From CAZWVI01 sp964637165 (GTDB taxonomy: Bacteria; Planctomycetota; UBA1135): 64,000 bases of DNA. The position numbers and the translations under genes were made by a program. Positions 17,487 to 24,842 of the stretch are shown here, in pieces; within the stretch, counting starts at the first letter, position 1, and every line of letters starts with the position of its first letter. The stretch lies in contig CAZWVI010000004.1 in NCBI GenBank assembly GCA_964637165.1, forward strand, positions 105,186 through 169,185, read 5' to 3'. Under the pieces are notes generated by a model, which saw nothing but the letters and a program-made list of their open reading frames with translations, did no database searches and was not told the DNA's origin.

Positions 17487-18074
17487 ACGAGCCACTTCGA
17501 AGCCGAAATTAAATTTGCAGCACCTGGCCCTCAGGCGCTCAACCAACTGCCCGAGGTTTTAAACGACCTCGGGTTAGTTGTTTTTAACAAAGGTCACTTC
17601 ATTTTGCTTGACCGCTACTTTGACACCAAAGATGCGCAAGTGCGCGCGGCCGGTTGGGCTTTGCGTTTTCGCAAAGGCGAAACTTCCAGCCAAGGGAAAT
17701 TACTGCGCACGCTCAAATCCTTAAAAGCAAAACATGAGTGTGGCATTGCAGTGCGCGAGGAGCGCGAGGCCTTAGTTGACGAACCGGACCAGCAATGGGA
17801 AGGCGCTCCATTAATTGAAAGTTTTAAAATCTTTCAAGACCGCTGGTGGTGGTCAGTTGAAAACGAAAAAATAAAGCTGGTTGCCTCATACGATTTCGTG
17901 CAGTGGCGCAAAAAATCTGGAGAGCAAGTGTTGCGCGACGAAGACTTCGCAATCGAACTTGAACTACAAAGTGGCGACGCAAAACAACTCGCTGAAATTG
18001 CTGAGCAATTCGCCAAGCAAACTGGCTGGAAAGAAGCCGCGTGGTCAAAATTCACTCGAGGACTACTTTTATAA
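17487..18074 (+). CDS. CYTH-domain protein with apparent non-canonical (ACG) start
   Basis: The CYTH fold (triphosphate tunnel enzymes: class IV adenylate cyclase, thiamine or inorganic triphosphatase) is visible along the frame: FEAEIKF gives the N-terminal ExExK signature, then RYFDT, LRFRKG, LKSLK, DFAIELELQSG and a final KFTRGLL. A TTG at 17604 would cut off the ExExK motif needed for metal and phosphate binding. No ATG, GTG or TTG lies between the sdhB stop and that motif; an ACG at 17487 follows AGGAG (17476-17480) by 6 nt and gives a 195-residue protein. The substrate cannot be told from sequence. The next gene starts directly after its stop. Confidence 0.75.
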   Translation, partial: TSHFEAEIKFAAPGPQALNQLPEVLNDLGLVVFNKGHFILLDRYFDTKDAQVRAAGWALRFRKGETSSQGKLLRTLKSLKAKHECGIAVREEREALVDEPDQQWEGAPLIESFKIFQDRWWWSVENEKIKLVASYDFVQWRKKSGEQVLRDEDFAIELELQSGDAKQLAEIAEQFAKQTGWKEAAWSKFTRGLLL

Positions 18075-18443
18075 ATGAAACTTGCGCACACTATGATTCG
18101 TGTTCGCGACCTTGACAAGTCGCTTGATTTTTACTGTGGGTTTCTCGGATTAAAAGAAGTTCGACGCAGCCAGATTGGCGGTGAGGCCACCTTAGTTTTC
18201 CTGGCCGACGACGATGCGACTTACTTTATTGAATTAACCCATAACCACGACAACCGTGACTACCAAGCTGGCAATCAATTTGGACATTTAGCTTTTACCG
18301 TTCCAAATCTTGAGACCGTAATAAAACAAGTTGAAGCAAATGCTTGGTGGTATCGGAAATCAAAAGCAAGTGCCCGCACTCCATATATTTTTGTTCGTGA
18401 CCCCGATGGTTATGACATCGAAATCCTCGAGCACGCAAATTAA
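18075..18443 (+). CDS. gloA: Lactoylglutathione lyase (glyoxalase I)
   Basis: 122 residues, typical length for a single-domain metal-dependent glyoxalase I. The N-terminal KLAHTMIRVRDLDKSLDFY gives the first metal His (H5), IELTHNH carries the first Glu, QFGHLAFTV the second His, and FVRDPDGYDIEILEH the second Glu. The family isomerises the hemithioacetal of methylglyoxal and glutathione. The gene abuts the CYTH gene, so they are probably co-transcribed. Confidence 0.9.
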   Translation: MKLAHTMIRVRDLDKSLDFYCGFLGLKEVRRSQIGGEATLVFLADDDATYFIELTHNHDNRDYQAGNQFGHLAFTVPNLETVIKQVEANAWWYRKSKASARTPYIFVRDPDGYDIEILEHAN

Positions 18444-18458
18444 TTACGCTATCGCTTA

Positions 18459-19364
18459 ATGAGTTTTCCAAAATTATGGCTGGCGCCGATGGAGGGCATC
18501 ACAGACCGGTGTTTTAGAAAACTATCGGTGGCTTGCAATGAAGGTGCAATTGACGCGGTCTGCACAGAGTTCGTCCGAGTTACTGCGCCGCCCTTAAGTG
18601 TTGAAAAACTTCGCGACGAGTTGGGTGATAAATTTTCTGGCCCGCAACATGGAATTCAATTAATGGGCAACAAGCCCGACATGGTTGCAATAAGTGCCGC
18701 CAATGCGGCCGCCGCCGGCGCCGACTATGTGGACCTTAACTTTGGTTGTCCGGCACCGCGGGTTTACCAACATTGCGCCGGCTCGGCCATGCTTGACGAC
18801 CTTGATTTGCTTGAACAAGTTGTCCGCAAAGCAGTCGACCATTGTGCGGTTCCGGTAAGTGCAAAAATTCGCGCTGGTGGTGAAAGTGACGCGCAAGTCG
18901 AGGAAATTGCCCAACGCATCGAACAAGCTGGAGCCGCTTCACTGTGCATTCATGGTCGCTTGCGTATTGAAAAATACAGCGACCGGTGCGATTGGTCGCG
19001 AATAACCAGAGCGGTTGCCGCAGTCTCAATTCCAGTCGTAGGCAATGGCGGTGTGGACTCCCATCAAGATATTAAACGCATGATGGAGACAACCGGTTGC
19101 CAAGCAGTAATGATTGGCCGTGCGGCACTTTCCAATCCGTGGATTTTTTGCGGCAAAACGCCAAGCCGCGAAATGCAAATTGATTGGCTAAGCAAATACA
19201 CCAAACTCATGGAACAATCTACTGCTACTCCCCGCCAAGCATTAGGAAGATTAAAGCAAGCCGTTAAATACATGAGCAACGCCAAGCAACTTGAAATATC
19301 AAGCGGCTTGGCGTCTTGTTTGCGCGCGCAAAGCTCGGCCGAGCTATTGGGCCATTTGCATTAA
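18459..19364 (+). CDS. dus: tRNA-dihydrouridine synthase family protein
   Basis: 301 residues in a TIM-barrel Dus layout: LAPMEGITDRCFRKL at the N-terminus, VDLNFGCPAPRV with the conserved Cys (residue 97), VSAKIRAG, the CIHGR strand, then GNGGVDS and MIGRAALSNPWIF for flavin phosphate binding. The enzyme reduces uridines in the tRNA D-loop with FMN. The usual Lys after GCP is Arg here. The 3' end overlaps the convergent lipoprotein gene by 21 bp. Which Dus subfamily it belongs to is uncertain. Confidence 0.88.
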   Translation: MSFPKLWLAPMEGITDRCFRKLSVACNEGAIDAVCTEFVRVTAPPLSVEKLRDELGDKFSGPQHGIQLMGNKPDMVAISAANAAAAGADYVDLNFGCPAPRVYQHCAGSAMLDDLDLLEQVVRKAVDHCAVPVSAKIRAGGESDAQVEEIAQRIEQAGAASLCIHGRLRIEKYSDRCDWSRITRAVAAVSIPVVGNGGVDSHQDIKRMMETTGCQAVMIGRAALSNPWIFCGKTPSREMQIDWLSKYTKLMEQSTATPRQALGRLKQAVKYMSNAKQLEISSGLASCLRAQSSAELLGHLH

Positions 19365-20660
19365 CCCCATTCGCGCAAACATATCAATCATTGGAATGAG
19401 TTCGATTACTTGGCGGTCGCTCGGAATTTCATATTCAAAGTAGTCTGCGCTATTTTCGAATCTTTCGTGGTCGCTGGTGCGAAGGCCAAAACGAACTTCG
19501 CTTCCCATCATCCACTGCAAGCCTAGATTACCTTGGTATTCAGTGTTCATTTCTTCAAACATTCCACCGAGCTCCGCTTCAACCTTTTGACGGTAGTTCG
19601 CCTCGGCAATTTTTTCCTCTGATGTTTTAGTTAAATGTCCATTGCTCCGCGCCAATGCCGTGAATTCGTCGAGCATATTCATTCCATCCGACAAAAACCC
19701 TCTAGTTGAACCTTGGAAAGCCGAAATGCTTGGCAATTGGACGCTCACCCACGCCTCGCTCAAAATCGGCGTCCAACCTTCAATCGAGATCGTGCTCGCT
19801 TCAAAACCTACCGGTAAAGTTTGGCTTAAATAATTAAACACTAGTTCTACGATGTGAAAACTGTACACCCAACCCTCGTCGGTTTCGGTCCAAGAATATT
19901 GCTGAATTGGTTCGCTGGTGACTGCGTTAAACGAAGCACCAGCTCGCGCTTGAATGTCGAGACCGTCCTCTTTTGGAAAGGTAATTGTTACTGGCAAGCT
20001 TAAATATTCCGAGTTAGCCTCTTGCCAAATGTTTGCGACACTAATGTTTTCGCAAGTTTCAAGTGGACAACAAGAACCACCGCCCTCGCCACTTTCAATC
20101 ACCGCCAGAGCTAGCTGATACAAACATGCGCTTGGTGAATAGCCGTCCTCGTTAATACCTTGAACAAATTCCATCAAAATTGAACCGGCAATTTGTTGAA
20201 TCTTATCCTGCCCAAATTCGGTTGGGTCAACATCAGCATACTGCTCTTCCACTCGCGCCATCACTTGAGAAACGAAATCTGCAACTTCTGGATCTTCCAA
20301 GGCGGCTAATTGTTCTTTGCGAATTAAAATCGCAAACTTTTCAAAATCGCCATCATCGTTTTTTGGAATGTCGCCCTTCAACAACAAGCCCTGGTCGCTG
20401 TTGTACTGCAAGGAAATACCTGGGTGGCTAAAACTGAATCCCTGATGCCCGCGCTCATATTCAAACGGAATGTATCCGTTAAAAACCGCAGTCTGCACTC
20501 CGACCTCGACCTTAGTAGAAAACCCAGACTCGACAAGATCGGTCTGGACCGGGCAATCATAGTCCGGGTCGGTGACTGGCAGCGATGCCGAATTCGCCTG
20601 TTCGCTGGAGCCTGCGCAGGCGGCCGCAAAAAGAAGAAAGGTGCTCAGAAGTATTCTCAT
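19344..20660 (-). CDS. Putative lipoprotein of unknown function
   Basis: 438 residues. The N-terminus MRILLSTFLLFAAACAGSS is a lipoprotein signal peptide with cysteine at 15. The rest is acidic and mixed, with CCPLETC near residue 200 and a coiled-coil-prone stretch near 345-380. I recognise no family. The start codon and a GGGGG ribosome site lie in the loop of a 12-bp hairpin (20636-20681), suggesting initiation is structured. The 3' end overlaps the tRNA-dihydrouridine synthase gene on the other strand by 21 bp. Confidence 0.75.
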   Translation of the reverse strand: MRILLSTFLLFAAACAGSSEQANSASLPVTDPDYDCPVQTDLVESGFSTKVEVGVQTAVFNGYIPFEYERGHQGFSFSHPGISLQYNSDQGLLLKGDIPKNDDGDFEKFAILIRKEQLAALEDPEVADFVSQVMARVEEQYADVDPTEFGQDKIQQIAGSILMEFVQGINEDGYSPSACLYQLALAVIESGEGGGSCCPLETCENISVANIWQEANSEYLSLPVTITFPKEDGLDIQARAGASFNAVTSEPIQQYSWTETDEGWVYSFHIVELVFNYLSQTLPVGFEASTISIEGWTPILSEAWVSVQLPSISAFQGSTRGFLSDGMNMLDEFTALARSNGHLTKTSEEKIAEANYRQKVEAELGGMFEEMNTEYQGNLGLQWMMGSEVRFGLRTSDHERFENSADYFEYEIPSDRQVIELIPMIDMFARMGLMQMAQ

Positions 20661-20681
20661 ACCCCCATTTGAGCACCTTTC
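20636..20681. terminator. 12-bp inverted repeat framing a start codon; terminator-like on both strands
   Basis: Arms GAAAGGTGCTCA (20636-20647) and TGAGCACCTTTC (20670-20681) are perfectly complementary with a 22-nt loop. On the plus strand TGTTTTTTAG follows; on the minus strand TTCTTTTTG follows, so either direction resembles an intrinsic terminator. On the minus strand it lies 20 bp after the Cys-rich lipoprotein stop and encloses the ribosome site and ATG (20660) of the next lipoprotein gene, whose codons 5-8 form the 3' arm. Confidence 0.7.
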
Positions 20682-20701
20682 TGTTTTTTAGGTTGAACTA
20701 A

Positions 20702-20914
20702 TTACTCAGTCTTTGGCGCAAGCGGTAGCTCAGCATGGTTGCCGTGGCAAGTGCCGTCAGAGCAGCAAGTTCCGGCTGGTGCTTCGCAGTTTCCACCACA
20801 GCAAACAACCGCCTCTTGGGTGGTTGATTCTTCCACCTCAGAGCCGCAAGCAGCAAAAAGGAGACCGGCGCAAGCGAGAATTACAAGTGTTGTCAGTTTA
20901 CTCATGGAAGTCAT
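20702..20914 (-). CDS. Small cysteine-rich putative lipoprotein
   Basis: 70 residues from ATG 20914 (AAGAGGG ribosome site just upstream); ATGs at 20917 and 20905 are alternatives. A signal peptide with lipobox LFAAC is followed by a short mature part with CCGGNC and GTCCSDGTCHGNH, seven further cysteines in about 45 residues. The Cys/His spacing could bind metal, but I recognise no family. The open frame upstream to 20998 overlaps the divergent SatD-like gene and is unlikely to be translated. Its transcript probably ends at the hairpin at 20636-20681. Confidence 0.7.
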   Translation of the reverse strand: MTSMSKLTTLVILACAGLLFAACGSEVEESTTQEAVVCCGGNCEAPAGTCCSDGTCHGNHAELPLAPKTE

Positions 20915-20942
20915 CATACCCTCTTGGCTAGGATAGAAGGCG

Positions 20943-21608
20943 ATGAGCACCGGACCCCGCATCGCAATCGCCGCATCCCCTCGCAAACCCGGCCGCAACT
21001 TAAACCCTGCTGGCTTGTTTCAAAATGCATTTACCTCCCTGTCGCGCCGTTTTGAAGGTGATTTAGCTGCCCCAATTCAGCTTGGAGAAGGCACAATTTC
21101 GGCTATTTTGAGTGATTCGAATAAGGCCTTCGATTTTGCGGTCGCCTTAGCCGAAGAGGTTTGGCCAATGCGCCTAAACACCGCGGTGCTTTCAGTTGGC
21201 CACCAAGTCGGTCCATCTGCCGATGCCAACGCTCATATGCGCGCCATCAGCAACCTGATTAAAGCCACCAAAGCCAAGCAAATATTTCACTTCAATATTG
21301 CCGGCCGCAAGGACCCCGAAATGCGCATGGCCGAAGCCGCCGCCCTGCTGCACGCAACAATTCGCGAAGAGTGGACCGCCACGCGCGCCTTGGCTGTTAG
21401 CGCCTACCGCGAAATTGGGCGCCAAAAAGATGTCGCGATTAAATTGAACATCACCCAACAAGCAGTCTCGCAAATGTTGCGCGGGGCCCGACTACGCGAA
21501 CTTGTCGCACTGGAAGCTTCCATGCGCGAGTGGTTGGTTGAAGAAGCTCGCCCAGGTCTGTGGCCACTGCGTAACTTCGAAAAAGAGCCAGCATCTCTAG
21601 AGGCTTAG
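20943..21608 (+). CDS. SatD-like protein with C-terminal helix-turn-helix
   Basis: 221 residues. The N-terminal two thirds have the outline of SatD-family proteins (SRRFEGDLAAPIQLGEG, then VWPMRLNTAVLSVG), though the usual N-terminal GDIxxS motif is not clear. Residues 163-205 form a helix-turn-helix of the sigma-70 region 4 kind (QKDVAIKLNITQQAVSQMLRG). It may be a DNA-binding regulator. It is divergent from the Cys-rich lipoprotein with about 28 bp between starts, so it could regulate that gene; that is inference. The family call is tentative. Confidence 0.65.
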   Translation: MSTGPRIAIAASPRKPGRNLNPAGLFQNAFTSLSRRFEGDLAAPIQLGEGTISAILSDSNKAFDFAVALAEEVWPMRLNTAVLSVGHQVGPSADANAHMRAISNLIKATKAKQIFHFNIAGRKDPEMRMAEAAALLHATIREEWTATRALAVSAYREIGRQKDVAIKLNITQQAVSQMLRGARLRELVALEASMREWLVEEARPGLWPLRNFEKEPASLEA

Positions 21609-21637
21609 AAAGTCCAGCGAAACCTCAGGGGTGATGA

Positions 21638-22525
21638 GTGGGTTTAAACCCCATGCTCATCGCCCCTTGTTTAATTCTGCTGCTTCAAGACCCCGCTCCA
21701 AAGGAAATTCCGCCACCGCCGCCCGAGCCAAAAACGGCATGGGAATTGTTACTGCAAAATTATGATTTAGATTCGGATGGAATTATTTCACGCCAGGAAT
21801 ATTCACACAGTGATGAACATTGGTCGCGACTTGATCAGAACGAAGATGGCAAGCTTGAAGAAAGTGAAATTGCTGCCCTAGCCCAAAAAGGAATGCGTGG
21901 TGGCCGCCGCGGCGGGCGCGGCAAGCGTGACGCTAGTAGTGGTCAAAAAGGCAATACCTTAGTGGCGCCAAAGGAAGGCGCGCTTGCACCTGATTTCAAA
22001 TTGCAAATTTTGGGAGAACTCGACCCTAAAACTAAAACGTTAAAATCTGCACAATTATCTAAATATATTGGCGAAAAACCGGTGGCCCTTATTTTTGGTT
22101 CATACACCTGACCACCCTTTCGTAAATCAGCTGGTCAGCTGAACAAGCTTTTTGAAACTTACCGCAAAGATGTTCAATTTTTCGTGGTCTACATCGCCGA
22201 AGCGCATGCCCTAGATGGCGTATCGCCCAACTTGCGCAAAGGCGCACCACTTGTTGAAGAACCTGAAACCATGAAAGAGCGAATTGAAGTCGCGGGAAAA
22301 TGTGTAGTGGCATTAGAGATAAAACAAATTCCGGCGTTGATTGACTCCATCGACGATGCCACTTCAAAAGCCTATGTGGCTCATCCAGACCGGCTGTACT
22401 TAGTCGGAAAAGATGGAAAAATCGCCTATGCCGGAGGTAAAGGACCGCGCGGGTTTTCAACTAAAGAGTTAGATTCGGCAATTCAAAAGGAACTTGAAAT
22501 CAAAGAGGGTGAGGAAGAGGAATAG
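21638..22525 (+). CDS. Deiodinase-like selenoprotein with two EF-hands (UGA = Sec at 22109)
   Basis: One frame with a single in-frame TGA at 22109-22111. Before it: a short N-terminal hydrophobic stretch, a Pro-rich segment, two EF-hand loops (residues 43-54, DLDSDGIISRQE; 66-77, DQNEDGKLEESE), a Gly/Arg linker, then a thioredoxin-like domain. The stop sits in FGSYT-U-PPF, the active site of iodothyronine deiodinase-family proteins, and the frame continues with VVYIAEAHALDG and GKIAYAGGKGPRGF, both conserved in that family. A SECIS-like hairpin follows the TGA. The product would be 295 residues with Sec158 (GTG start; ATG at 21653 is an alternative). Bacterial members are probably thiol/selenol redox proteins; the substrate is unknown. 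Confidence 0.88.
22127..22142 (+). promoter_or_regulatory. Bacterial SECIS-like hairpin after the UGA codon
   Basis: TCAGCT-GGTC-AGCTGA: a perfect 6-bp stem with a GGUC apical loop that begins 21 nt after the UGA. Bacterial SECIS elements sit inside the coding region shortly after UGA and need a G-U in the apical loop; the E. coli fdhF element has GGUC at a similar distance (about 3 nt nearer). This supports decoding of 22109-22111 as selenocysteine by SelB. Confidence 0.75.
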
Positions 22526-22542
22526 CCATAAAATATGGGGCC

Positions 22543-24807
22543 ATGGCCTCAATTGCATCTACTCCTGAAATGGTCGCGAGCGTTTACGCACGCTCACGCG
22601 CAAACCTTGAAATCCTCCGCCAACGACTTGGTAAGCCTCTCACTTTGGCGGAAAAAATCCTGCTTGGACACCTAAACCAAGCCGCCGACTGCGATATCGA
22701 ACGCGGGCAGGCATATTTAAATTTGCGGCCCGATCGCGTGGCGATGCAAGATGCAACCGCGCAAATGGCTTTGTTGCAATTCATGATGGCCGGCAAGAAC
22801 GAGGCGGCTGTTCCAAGTACGGTTCACTGCGATCACCTACTGCGCGGACACAAAGGCGCGGCCAACGATTTGGCTGTTGCCCAAGAAGAAAATGCCGAAG
22901 TTTATTCATTTTTAGAATCAGTCTCGGCTCGTTACGGCCTTGGGTTTTGGAAGCCAGGCTCCGGAATCATTCACCAAATTGTGCTTGAGCACTACGCCTT
23001 CCCCGGCGGCCTAATGATTGGCACCGATTCACACACACCAAACGCCGGTGGTCTTGGAATGTGCGCGGTCGGCGTAGGTGGCGCTGATGCTGTTGATGTG
23101 ATGGCGGGCTTTCCATGGGAAGTTCTACAACCTGAAGTTGTTGGCGTAAAACTGACTGGCAAACTTTCCGGTTGGGCTGCCCCTAAAGATGTAATTCTGA
23201 AGCTGTTGGGAATCCTAACCGTAAAAGGTGGCACCAACCGCGTGATGGAATACTTTGGCGAAGGTTGCGAATCACTTTCTTGCACCGGTAAAGCAACCAT
23301 TTGCAACATGGGCGCAGAGCTTGGCGCAACTTGTTCGGTGTTCGCTTGGGATCAATCGATGGCGCGCTACTTAAACGCAACTGGCCGCGAAGAGCTAGCG
23401 TCCTTAGCAAATGACAACGCCGACTTACTCGGACCTGATGCCGAAGTTCTGGCCGATCCAAGTGCTCATTACGACAAAGTTGTCGAAATTGACTTGAGTT
23501 CTTTGGAGCCGCATTTAGTTGGACCACACACCCCAGACCACGCGCACGCTATTTCCGACATGGCCGCCGATGTAGAAAGCGAAGATTATCCAGTTGAAGT
23601 TAGTGCGGCTTTGATTGGCTCGTGCACTAACTCTTCTTACGAAGACATGGTGCGAACCGTTGACATCGCTAAACAAGCAATCGCCAACGGCATTTCCTTA
23701 AAAGCAAAACTGTTCATCAGCCCTGGCTCTGAACAAGTTTATGACACTATTAAACGTGACGGCGTTTTGGAAGTTTTAGAAAGCTGTGGCGTGACGGTTC
23801 TCACCAACGCTTGCGGCCCGTGTATCGGACAGTGGCAACGCGAAGATGTCGAAAAGGGAGTGCGCAATTCAATTGTTACTTCATTCAACCGCAACTTCCG
23901 CGCACGCGCCGATGGCAACACCGCAACTCAAGCCTTTATTGGTTCTCCTGAAACGGTAATGGTTATGGCCTTGTCGGGTCGCTTGGATTTCAATCCACTG
24001 ACTGATCAACTTACTGCCGACGACGGCACAACTTGGAAACTAAATGCACCGGCCGCTGCGCCTGACATTCCAAGCGCTGGATTCGTACGTGACAACGATG
24101 GCTACCAAGCACCGCCAATTGAAAGTACTGAACTTGAAGTTAAAGTTTCGCCAGATTCAGAACGCTTGCAATTGCTTTATTCGTTCAAACCTTTGCCTAG
24201 TAAACAGTACTGCAAGATGCCGTTGCTGCTCAAAACTAAAGGCAAAACCACTACCGACCACATTTCTCCAGCCGGTCCATGGTTGAAATTCCGCGGACAC
24301 TTGGACAATATTTCCAACAATATGTTCACCGGAGCAACCAATGCCTTCACTGATGGAATTGGCACTACCCGCGACTTACTCAACAATGAAGGTAACTGCC
24401 CGATTCCTCAAGTTGCGCGCAACTACAAGGCTGCCGGACTTAACTGGGCGGTTGTCGGTGATGAAAATTACGGTGAAGGTTCGAGCCGTGAACACGCGGC
24501 AATGTGTCCTCGTCACCTTGGCGCCGCCGCGGTGATTGTGCGTTCTTTTGCACGCATTCACGAAACCAACCTTAAGAAACAAGGGGTGTTGCCACTCGTG
24601 TTCAACAATTCAGCCGATTGGAATTTGGCCCAAGAAAACGACCGCGTTTCGCTTGAGGGGCTAGAAAACTTAGCCCCAGACTCAGAAGTTGTCGCAGTCT
24701 TTCATCACCAAGATGGCAGTGAAGACCGCGCCAGCCTAAAGCACACCATGAATGACGAACAAATCGTTTGGTGGCGTGCCGGTTCAGCGCTCAATTCACT
24801 GAAATAG
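22543..24807 (+). CDS. acn: Aconitate hydratase (mitochondrial-type)
   Basis: 754 residues, the length of the mitochondrial-type aconitase. Cluster ligands are visible in IGSCTNSSYEDM and ACGPCIGQW; substrate motifs include TDSHTPNAGGLG, SFNRNFRARADG and GSSREHAA near the C-terminus. It interconverts citrate and isocitrate in the TCA cycle with a [4Fe-4S] cluster. It follows the selenoprotein by 17 bp on the same strand. Co-location of an oxygen-sensitive cluster enzyme with a redox selenoprotein may or may not be meaningful. Confidence 0.96.
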   Translation: MASIASTPEMVASVYARSRANLEILRQRLGKPLTLAEKILLGHLNQAADCDIERGQAYLNLRPDRVAMQDATAQMALLQFMMAGKNEAAVPSTVHCDHLLRGHKGAANDLAVAQEENAEVYSFLESVSARYGLGFWKPGSGIIHQIVLEHYAFPGGLMIGTDSHTPNAGGLGMCAVGVGGADAVDVMAGFPWEVLQPEVVGVKLTGKLSGWAAPKDVILKLLGILTVKGGTNRVMEYFGEGCESLSCTGKATICNMGAELGATCSVFAWDQSMARYLNATGREELASLANDNADLLGPDAEVLADPSAHYDKVVEIDLSSLEPHLVGPHTPDHAHAISDMAADVESEDYPVEVSAALIGSCTNSSYEDMVRTVDIAKQAIANGISLKAKLFISPGSEQVYDTIKRDGVLEVLESCGVTVLTNACGPCIGQWQREDVEKGVRNSIVTSFNRNFRARADGNTATQAFIGSPETVMVMALSGRLDFNPLTDQLTADDGTTWKLNAPAAAPDIPSAGFVRDNDGYQAPPIESTELEVKVSPDSERLQLLYSFKPLPSKQYCKMPLLLKTKGKTTTDHISPAGPWLKFRGHLDNISNNMFTGATNAFTDGIGTTRDLLNNEGNCPIPQVARNYKAAGLNWAVVGDENYGEGSSREHAAMCPRHLGAAAVIVRSFARIHETNLKKQGVLPLVFNNSADWNLAQENDRVSLEGLENLAPDSEVVAVFHHQDGSEDRASLKHTMNDEQIVWWRAGSALNSLK

Positions 24808-24842
24808 GATTACCTGGCGGAGTCGCTACTCTACTAAAGAGA

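Noticed and set aside
21640..21652. GGGTTTAAACCC palindrome as a regulator operator
   Set aside because: It lies within the first codons of the selenoprotein gene and no second copy was seen, so it may be chance.
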